From: Isoetes taiwanensis
Taxonomy: Eukaryota; Streptophyta; Lycopodiopsida; Isoetales; Isoetaceae
Length of the DNA stretch: 64,000 bases
Direction of reading: 5' to 3'
Assembly (NCBI GenBank): GCA_021234155.1
Contig: JAJEKV010000008.1
Coordinates: 3,361,008-3,425,007 of the forward strand
Below, one piece after another: positions 1 through 11,030 of this stretch (positions within the stretch are counted from its first letter, which is position 1; each line of letters begins with the position of its first letter). A program made the position numbers and the translations under genes. The notes under the pieces are model-generated. The model ran no database searches and was not told the origin of the DNA. It saw only the letters and a program-made list of their open reading frames with translations.

Positions 1-1217
1 AGACTTCTCATTTGCCCTGCCAGTTAAAGCCAATTCTGGTGCCATGTAGCCTGGTGTGCCTGCCTGGGTCATTGTTTCCTGGAACTTGGTATCTCCCAGG
101 AGCTTTGCTAAACCAAAATCTCCCAAATGGGGCACAAATTTGGCATCCAATAAAACATTAGCAGCTTTGATATCCCGGTGCACTATTCTCTGCTCCCATC
201 CTCCATGTAGAAAGGCCAATCCTTCAGCCACACCTTTCACAATTTCATACCTATTACTCCATGGCAAAAACTTATCTGTCGAAAATAAATAATGATCTAA
301 ACTCCCATTCTCCATATAGTCATATGCCAAGAGCAACTTGTTGGCATGATGACACCATCCCCTCAAACCCACCAGGTTCTTGTGTTTGAGCCTCCCTATA
401 ACATCAAGTTCTGCCAGGAATTGACCTTGGACATCTTGCGACATAACCTTAATAGCCAACAAGGATCCATTGGCCAATACCCCTTTATAGACCTTTCCAA
501 AACCCCCTCGCCCGAGTACCTCCTCTTCACTAAATCCTTTAGTAGCAGCACTGAGCTCGGAATAGCTGAATCTCCACACAGCTGATTGCTGCAGCTTTGC
601 CTCCCATTCATAAAAAGGTGTCCCCTTTCTTTTCAGCCTGAAGTATATCCAGCCTATAATTGAAGCTACAACTAAGGTAATCACTGCACCTACTAATGTG
701 AGGATGATAATAAGCCATTTAGAACTAGAATTAGGAGGGGAAGTCCCAGAAGTGACTGCTATCTTCATACCAGATGCTGAGCATAATGTTCCTTTCATGC
801 AGATATAGTAATAGGTCTTCGCTTCTGTAAGTATGAAGGTCATATTGCCATTGAGGTATGTGACATCAGTGGTATAACAGTTTTCGTATCCATCCCTGTT
901 CACTTCTACCAGGTCATATGTAGAATTATCAAAGACGAATCCTGTGGCAGAGTGGAAGCAAAAAGGTTTAGGTAGGCATCCATCAAGCACGAAAACATTT
1001 AAATAATGTGAAGCAGGAAAAACTTACTCAGGGAGTCCCCAACATTGAAGCTAATGTTTGCACCCCAATCAGGATAATTAATGCCTTTAGACCATCCCTG
1101 ATTCCCCCCTACAGTGTAGGTTGTCAAATTTTGGTCCCCATCTTGTGCACACACACAGTAGGCTGGGAGGAAAACTCCAAGCAGAAGACCAAGATAAATT
1201 TTTGACATAATCCGCAT
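1..1217 (-). CDS. Phytocyanin-domain receptor-like kinase (3' part outside window)
   Basis: A membrane receptor-like Ser/Thr kinase in two exons, 1217-1028 and 941-1 (donor GTAAGTT, acceptor CCACAG, phase 1), giving 377 visible residues and still open at the window edge. I chose the ATG at 1217 because it gives a clean signal peptide (residues 1-25); an in-frame ATG at 1271 only adds a polar leader. Residues 33-126 form a phytocyanin fold ([42 protein letters not shown]). Both copper-ligand histidines appear replaced, so this is the early-nodulin-like, probably copper-free type. A transmembrane helix spans about 139-163. The kinase follows: glycine loop LGRGGFGKV at 206-214, K228, E241, [12 protein letters not shown] at 318-329, DFG at 338-340, then [10 protein letters not shown]. 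It is an RD kinase closest in style to L-type lectin receptor kinases. An activation-loop-to-C-terminal part lies beyond base 1. Confidence 0.9.
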
Positions 1218-1297
1218 TGAGTTTTCTCTACTATAACTTTTCACAAACATGTTGTTCCACAAGGAGACCAATGCACGTATTTGTCATCATATCTGGT

Positions 1298-1796
1298 CTA
1301 GCAGATGTTAATATCAACAGTAAGAGAAGAGTTGGGTTGCCAGCTAACAGTACCGTTTTCCGCAATCCAAGTGTTTATATCAAATCTAATAGCAGAGAAT
1401 CCATCTTTATTAACCTGAACATACTCTAAATACCATTCAGGTTTGTTGCCAGTGTTATCATGGGAGACAGATAACCCACAAATACTACCCACGCATGTTC
1501 CTTCCGTATCAAAGTCATTTACCTGGCATCTCTCGAAGTCATCCCTGCTGGTATTCTTAAGATTTGCGAAAAGAACCGACTGCCCAAGACGATTATAAAA
1601 TGTAACATTTACATGTGCATCAGTACCTGAATTTTCCTGGCATGAGGTGCTGGTTCTGATCTTGTAATTGCATTGCCCCTGTAAAAAAATCAATAAGTTT
1701 AAAATACGGGATGAAAACATAGTTTTTCAAGTAAGATCTACTTACATAAGCAAGCACTGAGACGAACAGAAGCAGGATCAAGAAGAATAGCTTCAT
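1298..1796 (-). CDS. Secreted PLAT-domain protein, embryo-specific ATS3-like
   Basis: A two-exon gene, 1796-1746 and 1678-1298, with a 67 bp phase-0 intron (GTAAGT...TTACAG). The 143-residue product has a 16-residue hydrophobic signal peptide (MKLFFLILLLFVSVLA) followed by one PLAT/LH2 beta-sandwich. The ATS3-family landmarks are all present: CNYKIRTSTSC at the domain start, DDFERCQVNDFDTEGTC, the ICGLSVSHDNTGNKPEWY strand and a final WI motif. Six cysteines in ATS3-like spacing suggest disulfides in the apoplast. Family members are small stress- or embryo-associated wall or lumen proteins; the exact activity is unknown. It lies head-to-tail with the kinase gene: its stop codon is only 80 bp before the kinase start. 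It is divergent from the LTPG gene at 2164. Confidence 0.9.
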
Positions 1797-2163
1797 GCGC
1801 CCTGCTTGCGAGCCCTCCTTCCAATCATGCGCTTCAGAATATTTGCTCAAAAGCATTACATAGCGAGGCCAGGCCCACCCACATGGCTGTTTAAAATCGG
1901 GCCAAAAAGCTGGGGGCTGGGGCCCTAAGAAATTGAAAACAGGCAAACTTATAGCTGGTACAATTTAAGCCACTTTATAGGTCAGTCAAACACAATAAGG
2001 CTGCCATGTCACTTGCAACAATAGCAGGGACGATTAAACTGTATCATCTGCTTATCAAGTAGTATCCACCGCAGCATCCACCGGGTAAACAGGGAAAGCT
2101 GTCCCAAACAGCTTACCCTAGTACTTAAAAACAGTATTTGGGTAAACAGGATTGAGAAGAAAA
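1797..2163. promoter_or_regulatory. Shared divergent upstream region between PLAT and LTPG genes
   Basis: This 367 bp interval separates two divergently transcribed genes and must hold both promoters. It contains an exact 11-base direct repeat, GGGTAAACAGG, at 2083-2093 and 2140-2150, close to the LTPG start, and an inverted pair AGCTGT/ACAGCT around 2098-2112. No canonical TATA box is obvious. A regulatory role is inferred from position only. Confidence 0.35.
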
Positions 2164-2777
2164 ATGAGGACAGCTCTGGCCATTCTGGTGCTCATTATCG
2201 CGGCTCAGGCTAATTCTGTCGCACCATCTCCAGCTCCATCTCCATCTCCGTCTTATAACTGCAAGATTGTGTCGAGTTCATTCTGCGCGGAAATGTGAAA
2301 AAGCCGGCCAAGGCATGCTGTTCTAATCTGACCAGCATTGCGCAAAATGAGCCTTCTTGCCTATGTGATCTTGTTGCACTAGCTAAGGAGTACCCTTACT
2401 ACGTTAGCAGAGCATATACCATCTTTGGTAACTGCAGCTTCGACACATCCTATTACTATAGTTGCAGCGGTATGTCCATGGCTTAGCCTAGTATATTTCC
2501 AAGCCTGGTTTTTTCCCGGCGAGTGAACGATCAAAATACATTCTAATCTTTAATGCTAATTTCATCCTCTATAGGCCTAGTGGTGAATGATAAAAATACA
2601 TTCATCCCCTATAAGTGAATGATAAAAATACATTCGATTCTTTAATGCTAATTTCATACCTATGTTAATCTTGCAGGTACTTCTGCTCCTCCACCCCCTA
2701 GCAACATGGGATACTCAACTATTGCACCTGCCCCATTCTTGGTGTTTCTACTCGCTTCCTTGCTCTTGGTTGTTTAG
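2164..2777 (+). CDS. GPI-anchored non-specific lipid transfer protein (LTPG), one-base frameshift
   Basis: Two exons, 2164-2469 and 2677-2777, joined in phase 1 (donor GTATGT, acceptor TTGCAG). The N-terminus MRTALAILVLIIAAQ is a signal peptide followed by a short Pro/Ser/Ala stretch. The eight-cysteine pattern of plant lipid transfer proteins is complete: C, C, CC, CLC, C, C. The second exon ends in a hydrophobic tail (FLVFLLASLLLVV) typical of a GPI-attachment signal. LTPGs bind lipids at the cell surface and take part in cuticle or sporopollenin formation. Oddity: the frame carrying the first two cysteines meets a TGA at 2296-2298, and the other six cysteines lie in another frame, so one base seems missing near 2290-2294. 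Either this is a young pseudogene or an assembly error; all other features look intact. Confidence 0.82.
2522..2656. repeat. Local duplication inside the LTPG intron
   Basis: The segment GTGAACGATCAAAATACATT...TTTAATGCTAATTTCAT at 2522-2564 recurs with few changes at 2613-2656, and its first part occurs again at 2583-2605. This is an intronic tandem duplication with no evident function. Confidence 0.6.
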
Positions 2778-3861
2778 ATACGAATAGGCTTTGATTTTTT
2801 GTGTCTATGCACTCATAGATGAATTGGTTTCGAGAATATATTTGTGTTCTTTTATCCTTGTCCGAGCGATACCTTTATGTCTAAGTGATATTTTGTATTT
2901 TTTTAAAGTTTAACCATTTTTATTATTTGAAGAACGAAGAAACTTTATACGAATAGGAAGATGCTACTACAATGGGAAGTCAAGGGAGGTTGAGGTACCT
3001 CCAACCTCATCCTTGACATCCAGATGTAATTTCCAAGCCATGAACTGGTCAGGCAGACGAGATTATATCTCTTGGTAGAGGCCCGTAGAAGAGGTGTTCA
3101 AACCTCTGAAGACCAGATGGCATCTGCGCTTCTAAATCACCCAACAAACCAGTGGCCTGCAGATATTGAATGCCCACTTCCTGAAGCAAGGCCATCTGTC
3201 ACGGTTTTAAGCATTGGATTATAAACCAGTAAATTGTTACAATAAACAATGAATACATCATAATATACAAATACAAGCACAAACCATCGGTCCAACAAGA
3301 TCCGTGACGAAGCTTGATCATGCCCAAAATTGAAAGGCAACAGATTTACTGGCTGGGGAGTTGAACCTGGCCGGGGAGTTGAACCCCAGTGAAACCAAAT
3401 CAGTATCTTCCAATAGCATCTGATTCCAATATTGATCTTCCATAAACTAAGCAAAACAAATTCGTTGTTGGCGCTCCTATTCAAAAAAGCCATGTTCGAA
3501 CATCAAATACATATATCTGCAATGGAACACAACACTACTGATCGTATAGCTGTCACACAACTCCAAAGGCACTGCACAGAAGTGTAATAAAAAAAATCAT
3601 GAAACCCTTATGCGACCACACCAATAACCTCTTGCACACGAAGAATCATTGCACGAAGAAATCTTTCCATCCTTATGCAGCTAGGGGATGTATTGCTATG
3701 CAACCAAGGTTAAAAATGTTCTATTTCGAGTCATGTGCCTACCAGAAATTGCCCGCAAAAATGGCAAGGTGATACCACTCATGGGTTGCCTCGACTGACA
3801 GTGGTGGCATTGCCATTATTCGTGCACAAACTTTTGCTTGCAAAACCCCAGTACTTTTAGG
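2778..3861. other. Spacer, no supportable gene
   Basis: LTPG 3' region followed by AT-rich sequence. A 118-codon open stretch on the minus strand (3493-3137) shows no recognisable domain. Two copies of a 13-base GGTTCAACTCCCC-like segment (minus strand, near 3355-3390) resemble a tRNA T-arm, but no tRNA fold is visible around them. Confidence 0.4.
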
Positions 3862-4770
3862 AGTCTAATACCTTTCGCAAAAGGTAACTCAATGGACAAT
3901 AATGGATATGTTATGTTGTTTATTTGGCTCCCATAGCAATCTTTGGTTTTCGTGGAAAACTTTCTATGGCCTCTAGAAGCTTACGTGGTCCAGTAAAATT
4001 TCTCATGAGATAAGAGGAAGGATGAAATTTGCCCTTTTTTGGTGAGTTTTTTTTATTATTAGCTGTCGACACTGTTTAACGAGAGCATACAAGGCTGAAA
4101 GATTCCTTGACACGAAAACAAGTCGATTGAGGACAAAATTTCACCCTCCCTTTTATTTCGTATTGCCATTTGTATTAATTGGATACAAGTACTATTGGCC
4201 GCAAGTGGATCCCTTTCTGACGAATTGGTGACATCGCTGTCTAATACCTTTCGCAAAAGGTAACTCCTTGGACAATAATAGGTATGTTATGTTGTTTATT
4301 TGGCTCCCATAGCAATCTTTGGTTTTCGTGGAAAACTTTCTGTGGCCTCTAGAAGCTTATGTGGTCCAGTAAAATTTCTCATGAGATAAGAGGAAGGATG
4401 AAATTTGCCCTTTTTTGGTGAGTTTTTTTTCGACATTGCTTAACAAGAGCAGACAAGGCTGCAAGATTCCTTGACACGAAAACAAGTCGATTGAGGACAA
4501 AATTTCACCCTTCCTTTTATTTCATATTGCCATTTGTATTAATTGGATACAAGTACTATTGGCCGCAAGTAGATCCCTTTCTGACGAGTTTTTAACAATC
4601 TAGTACTTTGTCAGCTGGTGACACCGCTCAACAAAGGTTTACAAAGGCAAATTCTTGATATAAAGATAAGTTGATTGAGGGCAAAATCTCACCCTCTATC
4701 TTACTTCATATTATCAATGATATTAACTGGATACAAGTAGCATTGGCCACAAGTACTCATTGTGGGCCTA
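3862..4770. repeat. Tandem repeat of about 375 bp: two full copies plus a diverged part
   Basis: A unit beginning GTCTAATACCTTTCGCAAAA at 3862 recurs at 4238 almost base for base for over 340 bp. A third, diverged partial copy covers about 4610-4770. The unit's first half contains GGCTCCCATAGCAATC...GGTTTTCGTGGA, which resembles the 3' terminal motif of the LINE at 9138-9180. The second half (AGATTCCTTGACACGAAAAC...) recurs at 12829-12920. No coding potential is visible. Confidence 0.8.
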
Positions 4771-5061
4771 TATAAGATGGGATTGAGTTATTTTCATTGA
4801 AAGAATATACTTTCATATATAACATGTATTCACCATTAGATGAATTTCTTGGACATTTTAAGTTTTACATACATTTTTATTTTGCAACTTAAACTTGAAT
4901 ATTGAATGCCATATGTTCAAAACAACATGTGATGAATCAATGTCAATGTCGCCAAGCGAGTTCTAACTAACTTGAACTCTCAAATCTATTGTTTAAATTT
5001 TGGTTTTCCCGGCAAGTGGAAAACTTTTTGGATTTTTTTTCCAGGCCAGTTGCCTAAGGTT
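4771..5061. other. AT-rich spacer
   Basis: No coding or repeat signal was seen apart from the start of the GATA microsatellite at the right edge. Confidence 0.4.
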
Positions 5062-5300
<239 letters not shown>

Positions 5301-5319
5301 CCAAAAATAAAAAATTTCC

Positions 5320-8300
5320 CCTTTGTATGATTTTATATGATTCGGGGACCAATTTTGATGAGCTTTCCTCTTTCGGCTCTTCTTATCCGGTCGCAGCTGT
5401 CAAGAAGATGCATGCCACGATTTACTTTTGCTTCGTTTTGCATGCTAAAACCTATGCAGAGTCTTCCCTCAGGGACCTCATTCGCCATAGCGCAAGGCGC
5501 TTCATGAAGGAAGGGGTCTCATTTAAAAAATTCTTGCATATGTTTTGTTGGGTTTCTTGAAAGGACTCGTGATGCCATAAACCATCGATCCATCACCATA
5601 GCAATGATTCTGAGGGATCATTAATTTGGGTGCAATGAAGGTCATGTCGAGAAACCTTCATCACCACTTTCACCGCCTTCCCCTCCTCCCATGACTCAGT
5701 CAGCGCATACCATCCCTCGCCGACAAATAGGAATTGTGCCCTCCGGGTGGTCTCATGGAATTGTGAGGCTTCCCTTGGCGAAGGGGACATCCCGAACTCC
5801 GTGGCGGCGGTATGGATCTCATCTTCCTCATGGACATGGGAGCATCTTTGGGCCACTGACGATTTCTTGGGGTTACCAACATTTCTGGGTCTTCAATACA
5901 TGCATGTGACTGGCGGGGTCATGGTGGAGTGGCTTGCCACACGGACAACCTTGGCACATCTTGTTACCTCCGGAAAATGACCAGAACACAACCCCGTACT
6001 TCCGGGTTCGTGTGCATAACACCGTGGTAACCCTCTTTTTCTCGCGCTTTATTTATTTCACGCAGACAAAGACCTTCTATCGCAGCCCACCCCCGTCGCG
6101 GATAGGATGGACCCGTATGTCGATCTATATGATGACATACAAATAAAGATCGCCAGCTTGGGTAGGGTCGCCCTTCTGGGAGATTTCAATGCACCTGGAC
6201 AGAGTAGAGCGTTCCCCACGCGACTTGACCCCCTCACGACGATGCGTCCCAAGCAGCCTACGCCTGTATAGCCCTCGCCACGCTGGTTTGATGATGCCAA
6301 AGTCACCGCTAAGTGCATGGGGCTGTTCTCGCTATGTGGCATTTTGACTTGATAATTTGCAATGGTTTTTCATTGGGTCACATTCTCGCAAGTGCACATG
6401 CGCATGTGACAATCGTGGGAGGGTCTAGTGTGGTGGGACTATGTGCTTGTAGTTGGCGCTAAAGATATGCATCTCATCGGGCCAAGCTTCCTGGGTGGGG
6501 CAGACAATGATGAGGAGGTCGACCGACAATTTCCCACTTTATTTGGGACCTCGCTTGGCGAGCTGTAACCCCCACTATGCCGCCTCGCCCCCCGGGCTTG
6601 AGAGACTGGATATGAGCAGGAGGACTACGAGATGCTCATGGACGCCTCGATGCGGACCTCCACAGAAGCGTGAGCAGACCGGTACGAGCTTCGCTATTCT
6701 GGGATCACGTGAATGGTGCTGGCGGACCCCCGTGGCAGCATGAGTCCAACCAGCATTTCCGTAGCGATGGTTTGATCGCGGTATATGCGCAGCGGCGGCT
6801 TCCGTCACGATGCGGATCCGGGGCTACCCGGCTGCGGGCCACCACGATGCAGCGCCCATCTGGCGAAGGACCGAGCGGTACCTTTTCAACGCCGGGGAGA
6901 TGTACAAGCCTACTGGACACTCATCCTCGAACCTTTAAGCCTTGAAGTCTGCCCGAAGGCCCATTGACCCTCGAGAAGGAAGGGGCATCCACACCGTGAT
7001 GAATGATGCTAAGCTGACTGAGAGAGCCCTTGAGGGGCCAGCGTCGCCCATACCCCAGGGATGGCCCCCATTGGTTCTGTGGGCCGAGGATGTTGAGGAG
7101 GGCACGCAGCGGCTAGCTAATGCAATGGGAAGGCGGTACATTCCGCGGTATGCGTGCCGAAGTTACTCAAGGGGCAGGGCAGCCGCTGTGCCGGCCCTCA
7201 CTACCCCGTTCAACAGCATTGGCGTGAGGGTTTCCACAATGGACCACAAGTGTAGGTTGTTCCCATTCACAAGGCGGGGCGAATTTACACCGTCCGCCAC
7301 TACGGACGCATCATGGTCAGTTCAAGATTTGCCAAACTGCTATCACATTCTCGAGCAAAGTGCCTTGACTCCGGGCCGGGCGGAGTGAGGCATGTGGAGC
7401 TTTCCCCACACAGTGTGCTTTCGGAACCACCACTCAACGCATTGACCATATCTTTACGCCACCGCAATCGGATTGAAGACAAACCGAATCATCGGCCGGA
7501 CTTGTATTGCCGCTGGTGGACTTCGCGTAAAGCGTTTTGATCTGGCCCCTCCGAAAAGCCGGTGGGCTAGATCAAGGATAACTGGGCTCCCGCCACGCGG
7601 CGTAATGCCATATACTGTTGTGGCGGAGAGTTGTTTTGGCAGATGCGTACCACCGGGCCAAGCATTCACCGGTAGTATCGGGGTCCCAAGCAGGTTGCCC
7701 CCTCGCCAACACTTTTGGCCTCTACATTGTCGATTAGAGCCCCTCGGGCTTATCGAAAGCATGGGGATGGCATACAAATTTTGCACCGGGTCATCATCCA
7801 CAAAATCTATGCGACGATGTTGGCGTTGGCCCTGGCCCACACCCTATGCTATCTCCTCACCGGATGCCCTAGACACATTTGTCGCTACTGCACATCGCGC
7901 CGTCAACTGCCAAGACCGGGGTGGTTCTCATATCCTCTTCCGCGTCACCCCATGCCTCCTGCACTCACATATCGGGGATGACACTCGGACGCCACGCCCA
8001 CCTACAAGTACCTGGGGGTGGAGTTCCCCTCCGCGTCTCCGGGAGGGGCCTCTATCCGCTATGGGTGACAGCCGAGCTGAAAGCGCTTTTTATGCCATGC
8101 TTGAAATATACCTGTGCGAGCTATATGATTGGGCCATCGGTCACTGCTCGCAATAGGGTCGAAGCCCGAGCCTCTTCAGACCGGTCAGGGTTTGGGGCCC
8201 TGGCCGCCTTTGGCGCACTGAATGACCTGGAGCAGGTGCGAAGGCATTTTTGGCACGGGCACTTGGGTGAAACCTTCGCCCCTATCGATTCTCACGCAGA

Positions 8301-9209
8301 AACTGATTTTGCCGCTCAAATGGCCCTTTGATAGACACATCGCTTCATTTTCAGAAAGTGGTTACTATGGTGATGCTCGGCCTCAAGACCGCTGGCTTAC
8401 ACACTGTGGCCATGAGTCCGCAGCGGCTTAGGGCCTGTTGGAGGGGTAAGAGAGATCAGTGGTTCGCCAGATGGAACGTGCAGGAGCACAGATGCGTACA
8501 GCTGGGCGCAGCGGCCGATCGTGACAGCCTGCGGGAGTACCTAGATGCTTGTTCCCTTTGGCAAGCTCGGGACCCCATTGCTCTAGAGCAGGTCAAAATG
8601 GCTCATTACAAGGAGCACATCAACCCCGAAAGAAGCTCCTGGGCCCACAGCCTCTACCTCCGCCGTTCCGCCTCGAAAAAGCGCACTCATTGCCTCCATT
8701 CAAGACAGTGCCCACCATCTTTGCATCGAGGCGGCAGGTGGATTGGGGGAGCCCGCCGGACACGTGCTCACAATCTTTGTCAAACGGGTGCCATTGAGGA
8801 TGAGTCTCACACTTTCCGAAGTTGCCCGGTGCGGGTCGGTCCGGGCCGATACGGCCTCCTTTGGGCAGTGGGACGTGCCCTTGCATTTGCTGATGAACAC
8901 ACCGTCAAGACGTGTTCGGGTCATACATCCAGAGGTACCGGACCGGCGAGTCACATTTGCCCCGCCGGCATTTTGTCCAATGACTAGGCACCACTGGGGT
9001 GGTGCATGACCAGATATATTGGGATGTTTCGCATTTTATATGATTAGCACGGTTTGTCGGGCCAGGCCGGATTGCTGCCACGGTTTCCCTCAAAACCCTT
9101 CGGGCGGGGTTTTTAATCCGGCAAGAATCCGCTGCGTTTTGTATTGGGTCCCATAGACCGATTGGTCTCCGTGGACGATAAAAGTACCTTCCTTCCTTCC
9201 TTCCTTCCA
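5320..9209 (+). mobile_element. Decayed LINE: AP endonuclease, reverse transcriptase, zf-RVT, (TTCC)n tail
   Basis: A GC-rich block in an AT-rich region, with frameshifts and stops in all frames. AP endonuclease marks: VVSWNCEASL near 5745, then DPYVDLYDDI at about 6110-6140 and ALLGDFNAPG at about 6170-6195 (the metal-binding GDFN motif). Reverse transcriptase fragments follow at about 7300-8400, including the fingers and palm region with RTCIAA and FDLAP. The catalytic Tyr-Ala-Asp-Asp box near 7808 is recognisable but broken by a missing base. A zinc-knuckle-like end (ESHTFRSCPV) near 8800 matches the zf-RVT region of plant LINEs. The 3' end reads GGGTCCCATAGACCGATTGG at 9142-9161, CGTGGACGATAAAAG at 9172-9186, then TTCC units at 9191-9209. 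It encodes nothing intact. The 5' limit is uncertain. Confidence 0.85.
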
Positions 9210-9354
9210 TACCTTTATCACCCCCAAATTCCCTTAGATTATAGGAGTTTTTTCCGGGTAACTTTTGGATGGCCTTTGGTGGTGCTACTCTTCGGGCGCC
9301 GCCAACAAGGTTCTCAATGGGGGTTTTGACCTGTGGCTATGGCTATAGTTGATA

Positions 9355-9567
9355 GGGAGCCGAATTTGCTATGGCTGGGCGGAAGCGTATGTAATCGGAT
9401 CAACATGGTTTTCAACTAAACTATGGTTTTAAAAAGAAGCCAAATTTTCTATAGCCCTGAATTGGAAGCGGATGTAGCCGTATCAACAGGATTGTCCACT
9501 AAAGCGGGGAGCCGATCCGCTATGGCCGAATCGAAAGCAGATCCGGTAGGATCTAGACACGATGGTT
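9355..9567. repeat. Three degenerate tandem copies of about 75 bp
   Basis: Units begin GAGCCGAATTTGCTATGGC (9357), GAAGCCAAATTTTCTATAGC (9436) and GAGCCGATCCGCTATGGCC (9509). Each continues with GAA(A/G)GC(G/A)GAT-like and ATCAACA-like words. Divergence suggests an old tandem array directly downstream of the LINE tail. Confidence 0.55.
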
Positions 9568-11030
9568 CAATCTGGATCTGGGCAGAGTCTTCACCCTAGA
9601 GATCTCCATTGCCATAGTCTGGCCTCGCCAAGAAGAGGTCTGCAGAGAAAAATTCTTACACCTTCATGCACGTGCCTTTAATCTTCATGGAGGTACAAAC
9701 ATCTACTATGCTTGCTTTTCAGATTCCCATTCTGATGGTAACAAGATAAGCCTTTGTCCTAATTTTGTAGGGGGAGATAAGCTCTAAAGCCACAATCCCT
9801 TCCTTTTTAATGTGTTGTCTGTGTTGGGAGGTCTGGCAGCAAAGCCACATGATATCTACTGGTACGATGCTTTTCCATTTTAGTTCTATCTTCTAGGATT
9901 ATTTAAGATTGTTTTAGGAATGATTTGGACACCTTCATGCACATGCAAGGTATGCATGTTCAGTTCTATTCATTTAAGTGGTGTTGTTGCAATGACATCA
10001 TTGAGTGCAAGCAATGGCATGCACGAACTTGCACATTCTCAAAAGTCTAAAAAAATGAATAATTCTTGACATGAAACTTCTATCTTGCATTTCTATCTGT
10101 TGAGTTTGACATTTTTGTTTAGGGTATTGCTGATGTTATCTCAACTTGTTCAAGGTAAGCTGGAAGCAACAATTTTTCTACGAGGTAAGTTGGTTTTGAT
10201 GCACAATGAAATGGTATGTTTCCTATTTTTAAATATTTGTTTAGCATTCAAATGCATGCAATTTAAACATCTTTCTAGGGAACTGCAACTAATTCTTTGG
10301 CAAGCTACATATTTTCTGGCATTTTTGCTTTACTCTGTTTGTTTGCCACACGTGCAATGGGAAAACAGTCCCGGAAGAGTTCCTAGCAGTGCATGTCGTT
10401 CCTGTCGGATCAGATATGAGGACCCATCTGCAATGCACTTGGTGGATAGGTTTGGGTTATGCTTATTTTACTGCTTTCAAGTGAGCTTGATGCAGGCTTC
10501 ATCAATCTAGCAAAGATCTCCATGCAATTGATGTTCCTCGCATAACCCAAATACAGTGAGTTTGGAAGAGAATCTAGCCAGATTAAAGTCTCTCCTTTTA
10601 TCTTTCTACATTTCATTTTTGTGTGTTTAGGTTAGCAAGAAAAGCTACATGAGCAGTTCCTTTAATACCTAATAATTCAAAATGATATTTAACAGTAGAA
10701 TATTTGTATACATCCACCCATGTTATTTGCATCATTGGCTAGATGTCTATATCAAAGTTGTAACTTGATTGACGGTTTAAACATAAAGATAATTTTTCAT
10801 TCTACTAACATCATGATGTGTTTGCTGTAGGTCCACAATGGTTGGTTGCGCTCATTATTAACATGAAAGGTACATTGACTCATAGAATCCAATTATGCTA
10901 TTTAACCCTGTTCTATACTTACAATTTGAGTTTCAGGTAATAAATCTCAAGCACAGAGGATTGGGAGAGGATTGGGAGTTCGACCTGCATATATGTATGC
11001 TTGGGAGGTGAGTTTAAATTGGTATTTGTA
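9568..11030. other. No firm gene; a few exon-like segments
   Basis: Splice-like borders flank short open segments on the plus strand: 10831-10870 (GPQWLVALIINMKG) and 10937-11009 (SQAQRIGRGLGVRPAYMYAWE, between TTTCAG and GTGAGT), plus an open stretch near 10366-10480 (EEFLAVHVVPVGSDM). They may be remnants of one gene, but no family is recognisable. Confidence 0.3.

Noticed and set aside
3137-3493. 118-codon minus-strand open frame
   Set aside because: No domain, no splice borders, composition like the surrounding AT-rich DNA; duplicated GGTTCAACTCCCC words in it look tRNA T-arm-like but no tRNA fold is present.
7473-8156. 227-codon open frame on the plus strand in the LINE
   Set aside because: Its translation switches in and out of reverse transcriptase similarity, so it is a shadow produced by frameshifts in a GC-rich LINE, not a separate gene.
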